NCBI GenBank assembly: GCA_026936325.1
Contig: JAPTHN010000025.1
Location: 2,386,001-2,450,000, forward strand
Origin: Platynereis dumerilii
Taxonomy: Eukaryota; Annelida; Polychaeta; Phyllodocida; Nereididae
Direction of reading: 5' to 3'
Length of the DNA stretch: 64,000 nt
Positions 1 through 11,580 of this stretch are shown here, piece by piece (the stretch's first letter is position 1; the number at the start of each line of letters is the position of its first letter). Under the pieces are notes generated by a model. It had not been told where the DNA came from, did no database searches, and worked only from the letters and a program-made list of their open reading frames with translations. The translations under genes and the position numbers were made by a program.

Positions 1-939
1 GTGGCTTGACATAATTATTGAATTGAAGTAAATTGATAATTTTTTTTCATGAAAATGATGAAATACAATGAGTTAATTGTAAAATCATTAATAACAATGG
101 AAACTGGTATTATACATCTCAGTTACTTCACCATCACTCATGCATTTTCTCAGTTTTTTACAAGATGAGAAATTCTTTGGATATGGATGACATCATATAT
201 ACCTGTCACATTTCTTCATTTAAATTGAATATATCTGGCAGAGAGAGTAAGAAACCTTTTATTACCCTGGGTTCCCCCAGCATCATTTCATCTGAAAAAA
301 CAGTCTGAGAGATTTTTGGAAAAAAGTTTTCCTGGCCTTAATACAGGTGTGGATGTGGTCAAGTGGGCCATTTTGTGTTCATATAGAGATGAACTAAAAT
401 GCGTTGTGGAATTGGGGATAGTTTGTTGTGTTTTTTATATTTTTTAATAGTTATGTCATAGATCGTTTGAATCATGAGGGGCTGTTTTCAAGCTGACTTT
501 GCATTGTAATATCGCCCACATGGCTATCGTCCATGCGTTTCAAGGAAGACCAATCACGCGTATGGCAATTGCTTTTATGCAGTGCATCTATTCTCAGAAG
601 CAGTCTAACAACGCTAATTACAATTCTGCAAGTCCTAAACCCTTTTCTGACGCTCAGTTTACCAAATTGCCATTGAGAAACAGCACTTGAAGTCGATCTG
701 ACAGGTGTCAAAGCTGATTGCACTTTGATCTTTAGGGGCCGACCAGATGATCTTTGGGGGGGGGGTTAAGGATATTTGGTGAAAAAAAAAAGATTGTTTC
801 CCACTCGACAAAGAAAAAAAAAGTTTGTTCAGCACATGGAAATAAAAAACAAAGTTTGTTTCCACCTGTAGCTAGGGTACCTTAATGTTAAAATTCCGAT
901 AAAAACGTTTGTTGCGAGTTGGCAAGCAAAAAAATTGTT
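1..939. other. Unassigned sequence, no gene seen
   Basis: AT-rich sequence with no convincing coding region, splice-flanked exon or terminal-inverted-repeat element. There is a run of eleven G near 758-768, followed by A-rich tracts and repeated AAAGTTTGTT-type words between about 780 and 870. The short open frames here have no recognisable protein features. Confidence 0.5.
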
Positions 940-1220
940 CGTCGACGGGGTCACCTCTGGGAGTACTTATCAAATTATACATTTTACAGGGCCCGAGGGG
1001 GTCACCTCAGCAGGGGGGGGGTGCTCGCAAAAAAAAATTTTTTGCTAGTTATATTGCTAGGCTGGTTGTCACCTCGGGGGAGTACTTACAGAATTTTAAA
1101 TTTTACAAGACCTGAGGGGGTCATCTAGGCGGGGGGGGGGAGACTTTGCCAGGTATATTGCTAGGCTCGGGGTCATCTCGGGGGAGGTACTTTTAAATTT
1201 TTTTATTTTACATGGCCCGA
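940..1220. repeat. Degenerate G-rich tandem repeat, about 3 units of 105-120 bp
   Basis: Three successive blocks begin with a GTCACCTC/GTCATCTC word, continue with GGGAGTACTT or a close variant, an ATTTTACA stretch and a GGCCCGAG-like word. The first two blocks then carry a run of eight to ten G. Starts lie near 948, 1070 and 1171. The last unit is incomplete. Nothing suggests coding function. Confidence 0.6.
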
Positions 1221-1533
1221 GTTCATTTACTGCACATCCTTTCACAACATCTGTATCCAGTAAATTCTACTAATACTCTTAATATTGACCTACATCTTGA
1301 CTTCCTGTCACTGCCAAAATACTTCATATGTTCTATGTAACGCAGTGGCCAAATGGCAAAGATTCTCTCAAAACAGAAATTCATTCCTCACTTCTTCGTC
1401 AAAGCTTACCATTTACATTACCCCACCAAGTCAATTTTCAAAAAATTATTTCAGCTCGAAGAACATTTTAGCACCGCGCCGGTTCTAGTTTTTACCTCTA
1501 TGATCTGATTTCTTTGGGATCGTTTGTAAATTA

Positions 1534-2574
1534 GGGGAGACCGGGGCTGGTTGTCACAGGGGCAGGTTGTCACACTTTTTATTGCACTAAACTATTGAGT
1601 CACACAGCTCAACCAATCATTGTTTTTTGATTTTATAACCCACTGGAGTCTTTTTGAAATATCTTGACCCCTGGAAGGGAGTCTGGTAGGCACAAGGACT
1701 GTTAAAAATTTCCTGTCACAAAAAGTAATTTTTTACCTTTAACTTGCATGCAATGCTAGTCTTTATCAAATAGTTGTTGAAAAAGATACAGTTAATACAA
1801 TTACCATATAAACATTTCTTTAAATCATCATTAGAACAAATAGTGAAAATTTTGATAACAACGGCCTTGGTCACCCGTTTTTGGAATTTTCATCAGTCGG
1901 GGCAGGTTGTCACAAAAAGGCGGGGCAGGTTGTCACACTTTTTGGAGCTGGTTGTTACCTATTAGGACCAGGCTTTAAAACCAAAAAAACTAACACAAAT
2001 ATAAATTTGTGCTTTATACATGCTATTTATGACTGAAGATGTATGCAGATATTGCATTGTGTTTAAATAAATCGATTTCAAATTTATATTTAAAATTTTC
2101 CAAAAAAATCGTAAAAATCCTACTCCGTATCAGAATGCTTTCCTACTGATTGGTAAGCCTTCATTTGCAGCACTCTTGTACACAGTAGCATGTTTGTTAA
2201 GGTCTTCACTTGGCAAGTAAAGGATTCCTCATATGTCCAAAATAACTTTTCTTTGTCAAGATTTGCCCTACAGAGTTCCACTTCCTGCATTCGAGCTCAT
2301 AACCAAAAGTGTGACAACCTGCCCCGAGAGTGTGACAACCTGCCCCGAAAGTGTGACAACCTGCCCCGAATTCTGAATTTTAAAAAATGTCCAATATCAC
2401 ATCAAGATTTTGATTGATATAGGTATATATTCACCAGATAGGTTTAAGTCACTCCCCTTTTGCCATTCATACAGAATGGCAGCGCTCCTGCATGCTTTAT
2501 ATAGAAATAGTAGCATGTCTAAGTTTTACACACTGTGACAACCTGCCCCTGTGACAACCAGCCCCGGTCTCCCC
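1534..2574. mobile_element. Non-autonomous TIR element with TA target duplication, 1,041 bp
   Basis: The ends are inverted copies of each other over more than 40 bp, starting GGGGAGACCGGGGCTGG on the left and closing with the reverse complement on the right. TA dinucleotides flank it at 1532-1533 and 2575-2576, as expected of Tc1/mariner-type insertion, although a family call from the ends alone is uncertain. The word GGGGCAGGTTGTCACA or a close variant recurs near both ends: two end-repeat copies at each terminus, two near 1898-1940, and three in inverted orientation at about 2308-2370. No transposase reading frame is present, so it would depend on a protein encoded elsewhere. Confidence 0.75.
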
Positions 2575-2576
2575 TA

Positions 2577-3281
2577 CCTCAATATCAACTGACCTAGATA
2601 TCAGATTGGACAGAACTTATGGAAAACCCATCGTAAAGAACAAAAAGTCTGAATCATCTGAACCAATATCATGTTTCTGTATTAAATATCGCAAAAGTTA
2701 TGGCAAGTTGGACAGAACTTTTGGAAAACCCCTCGTATGATATGAAATTCTTGCATATTCTTTGATTTGAAGTGAAAATTTCACAAGAAATAGTTTGAAT
2801 ATAAAAAAAACCAGGAGAATATATGGAAAAATGTTTTTAGTCTGATGGCAGGCCAGGAAAGCCCACTTTATCCGTCCAATGACTTCAAAAATATTTTTCT
2901 GGTAGATAAGCTCCTGCTAATCTTCTTCTTCTTGAGGCAAAAAGTTGACTAAACATCCCAAATTTAGGTTTTGGTGTATATCTTACCATGGCCGGCACAT
3001 GACCTTCCAAAAAATTTTTAAAAAGTGGTTCAACTGACCCCACCCACGAGGCTAGTTGAACCATCCAGTGAGGTTAGTTGAACCATTGGAAGGATGATGG
3101 GTGAAGTGTGGGGCTGCTGCTGTCCTTTATTTTTGCAAAAATGTTGAGCTAGGACCAGAGCATGTTTAGGCTAAACTTGATATGTCTCACACATTTCTTT
3201 CTGTTCAAAGAATAGCCTGGGGCAAGTTGAATCATTAGAGCTCATAAAGTCAAAATCACTATAAATTTGTCTTGTTGGTTC
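2577..3281. other. Unassigned sequence with TTGAACCA-type repeats
   Basis: No gene is seen. Between about 3020 and 3235 the words GGTTCAACTGACC, GCTAGTTGAACCAT and GGTTAGTTGAACCAT recur in both orientations. This may be a remnant of another inverted-repeat element, but both ends could not be defined. From about 3235 onward the sequence becomes homologous to 7,300 and 11,450, so this is where the triplicated module begins. Confidence 0.4.
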
Positions 3282-3289
3282 CTCATGGG

Positions 3290-3411
3290 CAGTGGCGTGT
3301 TTAGGGGGGGGGGCCCTAAATTAATATGGAAGAGATAGGAAAGGCTGCGGAGCGTCTCGTATTCACCCCATGTAATGGCCCACCCTCAGGCCATTTCTGG
3401 ATACACCCCTG
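3290..3411. mobile_element. 122-bp MITE-like insertion with 8-bp target duplication
   Basis: The ends GCAGTGGCGTGT and ACACCCCTGC are imperfect inverted repeats. Flanks CTCATGGG (3282-3289) and CTCAGGGG (3412-3419) look like an 8-bp target duplication with one change, typical of hAT elements. The homologous sites in module copies 2 and 3 (about 7,370 and 11,520) read straight through without the insert, so an empty site is present in the same window. Confidence 0.65.
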
Positions 3412-3710
3412 CTCAGGGGATAACAGTTTTACTGTCCTTTGTGATCTCAGTCACTTGATGTCTTTCTTACTAATAAGAAGCCAGTAATTGCTTTAAAGAT
3501 TTAAAAAAAAGTGAGATATTCCTTAAAATTGATCCAGGAGTTGAGACGTTTTTGGCACATAAATCTGGATAATCATGTTGGCTACACCTTTGTAACTAAA
3601 ATGACTATCATTCCAGCTGTGCCCAAGTCATTATAACACACACAAAATAATTAGAGTATAATTGAATAGCATACTTTTGGATATTTTACCTGATAACATT
3701 TTCCTTTCAG

Positions 3711-3797
3711 TAAAAAAGAGCAAAAGTGGAAGATGAGGACACTGGAAGAATGCCATGTAATGAACTAGGAAGTACCAGCCTTGATCAGGATATAAAT
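3711..3797 (+). other. Exon-like block A, copy 1 (probably non-functional start)
   Basis: An 87-nt block bounded by a good acceptor (TTTTCCTTTCAG, ending 3710) and a consensus donor (GTAAGT from 3798). In the frame shared with copies 2 and 3 it would encode 28 residues beginning KRAKVEDEDTG, rich in lysine and acidic residues. Its first triplet is TAA, where copies 2 and 3 have TCC, so this copy would terminate a phase-0 transcript. The protein is unrecognised. Preservation of both splice borders across three copies is the main reason for calling it an exon. Confidence 0.4.
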
Positions 3798-3879
3798 GTA
3801 AGTGTCTAAAAAAACCTTTTCTTTGATATATATATATAACCCTTATCAAGATTAAGTAAGCTGTCCATCATTATCTTCA

Positions 3880-6388
3880 TTTGCTCATATTATGTGAATT
3901 ATTTTGTAACCAGTGCAGTAGGTTTGAGAGAGAGACACACAGAGATGATGCAGAGATATGAAGCAAGCGTCACTGTACCAATGTGATTTTGCATGATGCA
4001 TTTGCTCATATTGATGTGAATTATTTGTACCCAGTGTTATGCAGTTGGTTTGAGAGAGAGAGAGGCACACAATGATTTTGCAGAGATATGAAGCAAGCGT
4101 CACTGTACCAATGTGATTTTGCATGATGCATTTGCTCATATTGATGTGAATTATTTGTACCCAGTGTTATGCAGTTGGTTTGAGAGAGAGAGAGGCACAC
4201 AATGATTTTGCAGAGATATGAAGCAAGCGTCACTGTACCAATGTGATTTTGCATGATGCATTTGCTCATATTGATGTGAATTATTTTGTATCCAGTGTTA
4301 CGCAGTTGGTTTGAGAGAGAGAGAGGCACACAATGATTTTGCAGAGGTATGAAGCAAGCGTCACTGTACCAATGTGATTTTGCATGATGCATTTGCTCAT
4401 ATTGATGTGAATTATTTGTACCCAGTGTTACGCAGTTGGTTTGAGAGAGAGAGAGGCACACAATGATTTTGCAGAGATATGAAGCAAGCGTCACTGTACC
4501 AATGTGATTTTGCATGATGCATTTGCTCATATTGATGTGAATTATTTTGTACCCAGTGTTACGCAGTTGGTTCAAAGAGAGAGAGGCACACAATGATTTT
4601 GCAGAGATATGAAGCAAGCGTCACTGTACCAATGTGATTTTGCATGATGCATTTGCTCATATTGATGTGAATTATTTTGTATCCAGTGTTACGCAGTTGG
4701 TTTGAGAGAGAGAGAGGCACACAATGATTTTGCAGAGATGTGAAGCAAGCGTCACTGTACCAATGTGATTTTGCATGATGCATTTGCTCATATTGATGTG
4801 AATTATTTGTACCCAGTGTTACGCAGTTGGTTTGAGAGAGAGAGAGGCACACAATGATTTTGCAGAGATATGAAGCAAGCGTCACTGTACCAATGTGATT
4901 TTGCATGATGCATTTGCTCATATTGATGTGAATTATTTGCACCCAGTGTTACGCAGTTGGCTTGAGAGAGAGAGAGGCACACAATGATTTTGCAGAGATA
5001 TGAAGCAAGCGTCACTGTACCAATGTGATTTTGCATGATGCATTTGCTCATATTGATGTGAATTATTTGTACCCAGTGTTACGCAGTTGGTTTGAGAGAG
5101 AGAGAGGCACACAATGATTTTGCAGAGATATGAAGCAAGCTCACTGTACCAATGTGATTTTGCATGATGCATTTGCTCATATTGATGTGAATTATTTGTA
5201 CCCAGTGTTACGCAGTTGGTTTGAGAGAGAGAGAGGCACACAATGATTTTGCAGAGATATGAAGCAAGCGTCACTGTACCAATGTGATTTTGCATGATGC
5301 ATTTGCTCATATTGATGTGAATTATTTGTACCCAGTGTTACGCAGTTGGTTTGAGAGAGAGAGAGGCACACAATGATTTTGCAGAGATATGAAGCAAGCG
5401 TCACTGTACCAATGTGATTTTGCATGATGCATTTGCTCATATTGATGTGAATTATTTGTACCCAGTGTTACGCAGTTGGTTTGAGAGAGAGAGAGGCACA
5501 CAATGATTTTGCAGAGATATGAAGCAAGCGTCACTGTACCAATGTGATTTTGCATGATGCATTTGCTCATATTGATGTGAATTATTTGTACCCAGTGTTA
5601 CGCAGTTGGTTTGAGAGAAAGAGAGGCACACAATGATTTTGCAGAGATATGAAGCAAGCGTCACTGTACCAATGTGATTTTGCATGATGCATTTGCTCAT
5701 ATTGATGTGAATTATTTTGTACCCAGTGTTACGCAGTTGGTTTGAGAGAGAGAGAGGCACAGAATGATTTTGCAGAGATATGAAGCAAGCGTCACTGTAC
5801 CAATGTGATTTTGCATGATGCATTTGCTCATATTGATGTGAATTATTTGTACCCAGTGTTACGCAGTTGGTTTGAGAGAGAGAGAGGCACACAATGATTT
5901 TGCAGAGATATGAAGCAAGCGTCACTGTACCAATGTGATTTTGCATGATGCATTTGCTCATATTGATGTGAATTATTTGTACCCAGTGTTATGCAGTTGG
6001 TTTGAGAGAGAGAGAGGCACACAATGATTTTGCAGAGATATGAAGCAAGTGTCATTGTACCAATGTGATTTTGCATGATGCATTTGCTCATATTGATGTG
6101 AATTATTTGTACCCAGTGTTACGCAGTTGGTTTGAGAGAGAGAGAGGCACACAATGATTTTGCAGAGATATGAAGCAAGCGCCACTGTACCAATGTGATT
6201 TTGCATGATGCATTTGCTCATATTGATGTGAAATATTTTGTATCCAGTGTTACGCAGTTGGTTTGAGAGAGAGAGAGGCACACAATGATTTTGCAGAGAT
6301 GTGAAGCAAGCTGCACTGTACCAATGTGATTTTGCATGATGCATTTGCTCATATTGATGTGAATTATTTGTACCCAGTGTTAAGCAGT
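3880..6388. repeat. 130-bp satellite array 1, about 19 units
   Basis: Head-to-tail 130-bp units containing CCCAGTGTTACGCAGTTGG, a (GA)n tract, GGCACACAATGATTTTGC and TTTGCATGATGCATTTGC. Units differ by a few single changes: TTTG versus TTTTG before TACCCAG, C versus T in TTACGCAG, and GA-tract length. The first unit is the most divergent. The array starts about 80 bp after the donor of exon-like block A and ends about 155 bp before block B, so it would sit in an intron. The 82-codon open frames across it arise because 130 bp is not a multiple of three and the unit lacks stops in some frames; they are not genes. Confidence 0.95.
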
Positions 6389-6542
6389 GGGCTAAGTTCG
6401 GAGAGAGAATGGAAAGGCACAAAGGTGACAGAAGGTTGAAATGATGACTCATAAGATATTGTGTCATGCATTTTTGTTTTTGCTTTTTGATATTCTGCTA
6501 AGGTTAATATTTCATCACACAACATTTCTGTGTTACCTTCAG

Positions 6543-6632
6543 ACATGCTCCTCAACAAAGAAAACCAAAGTGAAGTCTTATGCCAATGACCATTTGCAAT
6601 GTGATGACCGATGCCATTTGAATGTACACCAC
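6543..6632 (+). other. Exon-like block B, copy 1
   Basis: A 90-nt block between a pyrimidine-rich acceptor (GTGTTACCTTCAG, ending 6542) and a GTGAGT donor at 6633. In phase 0 it encodes 30 residues beginning TCSSTKKTKVKSYAND and ending in NVHH, with several Cys and His residues. Like block A it has a lysine-rich KKTKVK start, so A and B may be related modules. The copy at 10,267 is identical except one synonymous change. The gene is unrecognised. Confidence 0.4.
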
Positions 6633-7422
6633 GTGAGTCTGCTATTTTACTCCTTTACCATGTTTAATTATTTCATATTAGGCTACAAATATCCTACTTA
6701 TCACGGTGCCAACAATATAGATATGTTGGTTGCCGGATACGCAGGCAACAATGTGATCTCTTCGATGTCAGGGAGGGACAGTCTTCTTGACTCACCTACA
6801 GTGTACCTCAAATGAAGAGGTCCATCTAAACACAAGTACTCCATTAATTTCAAATATGAAATTCAGTTCATTGCATAAATTTGATATTTGCTAAGTAAAT
6901 TTTACATTTGTACCAAAGTAGTTGTTGTGAGATTATGATCTTTTTTTACATCACTGAGGTGACATCACAATACTTTGACATAGCAATCTGGTGATATCAC
7001 AAAGCTTGTTAGATTGGTTGTTTCAATGCATCATGTTGTCAAAACGGATGGAAAAAGTTATCCGGGCTTGAACATTGTAAAAACAACCCCAAAACAACAT
7101 GAAAATGTGACAAACAATGATTGACTTAATATTTATTGCTGTAAATAAAGCAATGGTCTCAACACCCCCCTCTAATGGCATGTGCAAGTGGCTGTTGGAC
7201 AAGATGAAAATGCATTACATTTGGTGAAAAGTAGAAAGTGATTGAGTCATCATCCAATCCTGATCTTTTTAGCCCCCATTTTCGTAAAAATCACCATAAG
7301 AGCTCATAAAGTCCCAGGATTCAAACACTAATTTTTTATCAAATCGCTATAAATTTATCTTGTTGGGTCCTCGTGGGATAACTTTCCTTTGTAATCCCAG
7401 TCACTTAATGTGTTTCTGACTA
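6633..7422. other. Intron-like sequence of the module
   Basis: No gene is seen. It is conserved between module copies 1 and 2 (compare 10,357-10,600 and 11,031-11,572). It includes the words ATCCTACTTATCACGGTG and GTTGCCGGATACGCAGGC and a stretch rich in GTGATATCAC-type sequence. Conservation reflects recent duplication rather than demonstrable function. Confidence 0.5.
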
Positions 7423-7430
7423 ATAAGAAG

Positions 7431-7850
7431 TAGGGCTCTCATGATTAACCGATTAATCACCGCCGATTCGATTTTATTAAAAAATCGATTCCAGTTTGCA
7501 AAATCAATTAAACTGTAATTTGCATGTTTCTATCTTGAAGACACTGTATGGCTCTAAAGTTCCAGGTGCTAAGTGTGAATTGCAACTGGATTGGTCAACT
7601 GGACTGGCTAATTGGATTGGTTGTACCTGATTGAAGTAGTTTAGAGAAAATGAAGTGTCAAGATGAATTGCAATTAGCATTTTCAATGGAATATCTAAGT
7701 CTCTAAGCTCTGCTTTAAGACAATGATGTGAAAAGGAAGAAAAATTTTCCCAGTATATAGAATGATGGGAAAACAGCGATTAATCGATTACGATTTTATT
7801 AGGGGCAATAGATTAATCTATTTTGAAATTCTGTAATCGTGATAGCCCTA
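7431..7850. mobile_element. hAT-like MITE, 420 bp, module copy 2
   Basis: Ends TAGGGCTCTCATGATTA and the inverted TAATCGTGATAGCCCTA, flanked by a perfect 8-bp duplication ATAAGAAG (7423-7430 and 7851-7858). Inner ends carry further inverted stretches (GATTAATCG/CGATTAATC). No transposase frame. Module copy 1 keeps the empty target with a single ATAAGAAG at about 3473-3480, which confirms the insertion boundaries directly. Confidence 0.88.
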
Positions 7851-8085
7851 ATAAGAAGACAGTAATTGCTTTGAAGATTTTTAAAAATGTGAGATATTCC
7901 ATGAAATTGTTGCACTAAAATGACCCAAGATTTTCCAGTAGTTGTGACATTTTTTGCACTTAAATCTGGATAATTATGTAGGCTATCCCTTTATAACTAA
8001 AATAACTATCATTCCAGCTGTGCCCAAGTCACTACAACACACAAAAAATAATAAGATGTTCTACCTGATAACATTTTCTTTTCAG

Positions 8086-8172
8086 TCCAAAAGAGTAAAA
8101 GTGGAAGATGAGGACACTGGAAGAATGCCATGTAATGAACTAGGAAGTACCAGCCTTGATCAGGATATAAAT
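8086..8172 (+). other. Exon-like block A, copy 2
   Basis: An 87-nt block between acceptor TTTTCTTTTCAG (ending 8085) and donor GTAAGC at 8173. It reads SKRVKVEDEDTGRMP at its start and is open throughout in phase 0, ending in DQDIN. It differs from copy 3 by one residue (V for A in SKRVK). The product is unrecognised; a nuclear-type basic start followed by an acidic stretch is all that can be said. Confidence 0.42.
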
Positions 8173-8247
8173 GTAAGCGTCTAAAAAAACCTTTTCTTTG
8201 ATATATATATAACCCTTATCAAGATTAAGTAAGCTGTCCATCATTAT

Positions 8248-10112
8248 CTTCATTTGCTCATATTATGTGAATTATTTTGTAACCAGTGCAGTAGGTTTGA
8301 GAGAGAGAGGCACACAATGATTTTGCAGAGATATGAAGCAAGCGTCACTGTACCAATGTGATTTTGCATGATGCATTTGCTCATATTGATGTGAATTATT
8401 TGTACCCAGTGTTACGCAGTTGGTTCGAGAGAGAGAGAGGCACACAATGATTTTGCAGAGATATGAAGCAAGCGTCACTGTACCAATGTGATTTTGCATG
8501 ATGCATTTGCTCATATTGGTGTGAATTATTTTGTACCCAGTGTTACGCAGTTGGTTTGAGAGAGAGAGAGGCACACAATGATTTTGCAGATATATGAAGC
8601 AAGCGTCACTGTACCAATGTGATTTTGCATGATGCATTTGCTCATATTGATGTGAATTATTTTGTACCCAGTGTTACGCAGTTGGTTTGAGAGAGAGAGA
8701 GGCACACAATGATTTTGCAGAGATATGAAGCAAGCGTCACTGTACCAATGTGATTTTGCATGATGCATTTGCTCATATTGATGTGAATTATTTTGTACCA
8801 AGTGTTACGCAGTGGGTTTGAGAGAGAGAGAGAGGCACACAATGATTTTGCAGAGATATGAAGCAAGCGTCACTGTACCAATGTGATTTTGCATGATGCA
8901 TTTGCTCATATTGATGTGAATTATTTGTACCCAGTTTTACGCAGTTGGTTTGAGAGAGAGAGAGGCACACAATGATTTTGCAGAGATATGAAGCAAGCGT
9001 CACTGTACCAATGTGATTTTGCATGATGCATTTGCTCATATTGATGTGAATCATTTGTACCCAGTGTTACGCAGTTGGTTCGAGAGAGAGAGAGGCACAC
9101 ACTGATTTTGCAGAGATATGAAGCAAGCGTCACTGTACCAATGTGATTTTGCATGATGCATTCGCTCATATTGATGTGAATTATTTGTACCCAGTGTTAC
9201 GCAGTTGGTTTGAGAGAGAGAGAGGCACACAATGATTTTGCAGAGATATGAAGCAAGCGTCACTGTACCAATGTGATTTTGCATGATGCATTTGCTCATA
9301 TTGATGTGAATTATTTTGTACCCAGTGTTACGCAGTTGGTTTGAGAGAGAGAGAGGCACACAATGATTTTGCAGAGATATGAAGCAAGCGTCACTGTACC
9401 AATGTGATTTTGCATGATGCATTTGCTCATATTGATGTGAATTTTTTTGTACCCAGTGTTACGCAGTTGGTTTGAGAGAGAGAGAGAGGCACACAATGAT
9501 TTTGCAGAGATATGAAGCAAGCGTCACTGTACCAATGTGATTTTGCATGATGCATTTGCTCATATTGATGTGAATTATTTGTACCCAGTTTTACGCAGTT
9601 GGTTTGAGAGAGAGAGGCACACAATGATTTTGCAGAGATATGAAGCAAGCGTCACTGTACCAATGTGATTTTGCATGATGCATTTGCTCATATTGATGTG
9701 AATTATTTGTACCCAGTGTTACGCAGTTGGTTCGAGAGAGAGAGAGGCACACAATGATTTTGCAGAGATATGAAGCAAGCGTCATTGTACCAATGTGATT
9801 TTGCATGATGCATTTGCTCATATTGATGTGAATTATTTGTACCCAGTGTTACGCAGTTGGTTTGAGAGAGAGAGAGGCACACAATGATTTTGCAGAGATA
9901 TGAAGCAAGCGTCACTGTACCAATGTGATTTTGCATGATGCATTTGCTCATATTGATGTGAATTATTTGTACCCAGTGTTACGCAGTTGGTTTGAGAGAG
10001 AGAGAGGCACACAATGATTTTGCAGAGATGTGAAGCAAGCATCACTGTACCAATGTGATTTTGCATGATGCATTTGCTCATATTGATGTGAATTATTTGT
10101 ACCCAGCGCAGT
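8248..10112. repeat. 130-bp satellite array 2, about 14 units
   Basis: Same 130-bp unit and orientation as array 1. Several private variants are visible, including TTCGAGAG for TTTGAGAG in some units, CCAAGTG for CCCAGTG, and longer GA tracts. The last unit runs into GGCTAAGTTCGGAGAGAG, shared with the end of array 1. The outer part of this array is where the left palindrome arm pairs with the window's right edge. Confidence 0.95.
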
Positions 10113-10266
10113 TGGCTAAGTTCGGAGAGAGAATGGAAAGGCACAAAGGTGACAGAAGGTTAAAATGATGACTCATAAGATATTGTGTCAAGCATTTTTG
10201 TTTTTGCTTTTTGATATTCTGCTAAGGTTAATATTTCATCACACAACATTTCTGTGTTACCTTCAG

Positions 10267-10356
10267 ACATGCTCCTCAACAAAGAAAACCAAAGTGAAGT
10301 CTTATGCCAATGACCATTTGCAATGTGATGACCGATGCCATTTGAATGTACATCAC
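10267..10356 (+). other. Exon-like block B, copy 2
   Basis: A 90-nt block with the same acceptor and GTGAGT donor as copy 1 and the same 30-residue translation in phase 0 (TCSSTKKTKVK start). The only coding difference from copy 1 is CAC to CAT (both His). It lies 155 bp after the end of the satellite array. Confidence 0.42.
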
Positions 10357-10604
10357 GTGAGTCTGCTATTTTAGTCCTTTACCATGTTTAATTATTTCAT
10401 ATTAGGCTACAAATATCCTACTTATCACGGTGCCAACAATATAGATATGTTGGTTGCCGGATACGCAGGCAACAATGTGATCTCTTTGATGTCAGGGAGG
10501 GACAGTCTTCTTGACTCACCTACAGTGTACCTCAAATGAAGAGGTCCATCTAAACACAAGTACTCCATAAATTTCAAATATTAAATTCAGTTCATTGCAT
10601 AAAT

Positions 10605-11026
10605 GTGACCTGCTCCACCAAAATGAGTTCAAAGTAGGCAATTTATATTTCCCAGAAATTAGCGTCCTATGTAAAAAGGTCACATTTTGATGTTTTTTAG
10701 CTCTTGGTACCACGTTTTGGCAAAATAAATTTCCTTTGAATTTTTAAGACCATTTTACAAGAAATTGATTTTAAGTTATCCACATCGGGTGTTCTTCTTG
10801 ATTTTTTTAGTTTTTTCATTGCAATCACAGGAAATGTAAATGCCATTTTCTCAAAGTTCTATGTTTCGCATCATCAATGTTTGAGGTGCCATATCTTTGG
10901 ATTGGATGGAGATATCAAAACATATGAACCATCATTTTAAAGCCCATTTCCAATAGAATAAAGTCATTTTCACAACTAAGTATGATAAGAGGCCGACTTT
11001 GAACCCATTTTGGTGGAGCAGGTCAC
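10605..11026. mobile_element. 422-bp TIR element, 4-bp AAAT flanks
   Basis: Ends GTGACCTGCTCCACCAAAAT and the inverted copy with GGTGGAGCAGGTCAC, flanked by AAAT at 10,601-10,604 and 11,027-11,030. Module copy 1 has the uninterrupted site with one AAAT at about 6,877, so the insertion came after that duplication. The interior is non-coding. A half-copy of the same family lies at 30,645-30,754. Confidence 0.8.
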
Positions 11027-11580
11027 AAATTTGATATTTGCTATGTAAATTTTACATTTGTACCAAAGTAGTTGTTGTGAGATTATGATCTTTTTTTACA
11101 TCACTGAGGTGACATCACAATACTTTAACATAGCAATCTGGTGATATCACAAAGCTTGTTAGATTGGTTGTTTCAATGCATCATGTTGTCAAAACGGATG
11201 GAAAAAGTTATCCGAGCTTTAACATTGGAAAAACAACCCCAAAACAACATGAAAATGTGACAAACAATGATTGACTTAATATTTATTGCTGTAAATAAAG
11301 CAATGGTCTCAACACCCCCCTCTAATGGCATGTGCAAGTGGCTGTTGGACAAGATGAAAATGCATTGCATTTGGTGAAAAGTAGAAAGTGATTGAGTCAT
11401 CATCCAATCCTGATCTTTTTAGCCCCCATTTTCGTGAAAATCACCATAAGAGCTCATCAAGTCCCAGGATTCAAACACTAATTTTTTATCAAATCGCTAT
11501 AAATTTACCTTGTTGGGTCCTCGGGGGATAACTGTCCTTTGTAATCCCAGTCACTTAATGTGTTTCTGACTAATAAGAAG

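Larger units (their letters stand above)
3235..7296 (+). repeat. Module copy 1 of a triplicated ~4.2-kb segment
   Basis: First copy of a direct segmental repeat. Order: conserved lead-in (AGCTCATAAAGTC), exon-like block A, expanded 130-bp satellite, exon-like block B, then about 660 bp of conserved downstream sequence. Equivalent landmarks (GATCAGGATATAAATG) lie at about 3785, 8159 and 12,309, giving spacings of about 4.37 and 4.15 kb. The copies differ mainly in satellite length and private transposon insertions. This copy has a 122-bp insertion in its lead-in and lacks the 420-bp hAT-like element of the other two. Confidence 0.8.
7297..11446 (+). repeat. Module copy 2 of the triplicated segment
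   Basis: Second copy of the ~4.2-kb module: hAT-like insertion, block A, satellite array of about 14 units, block B, and downstream sequence interrupted by a 422-bp inverted-repeat element absent from copy 1. Its outer part from about 9,235 onward also belongs to the left arm of the giant palindrome. Confidence 0.8.

Noticed and set aside
3885-6467. Series of overlapping minus-strand open frames of 82-198 codons (MSKCIMQNHIGTVTLASY type)
   Set aside because: They are the 130-bp satellite read in its stop-free frames. They repeat every 130 bp, carry no independent codon pattern, and recur in both arrays and both arms.
6441-6815. 124-codon plus-strand frame as one gene
   Set aside because: It reads through the acceptor, block B and donor into flanking intron-like sequence. 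The splice-bounded 90-nt block explains the conserved part better.
3880-10112. CRISPR-like array
   Set aside because: The repeats are contiguous 130-bp units with no unique spacers, in animal DNA with splice sites and LINEs.
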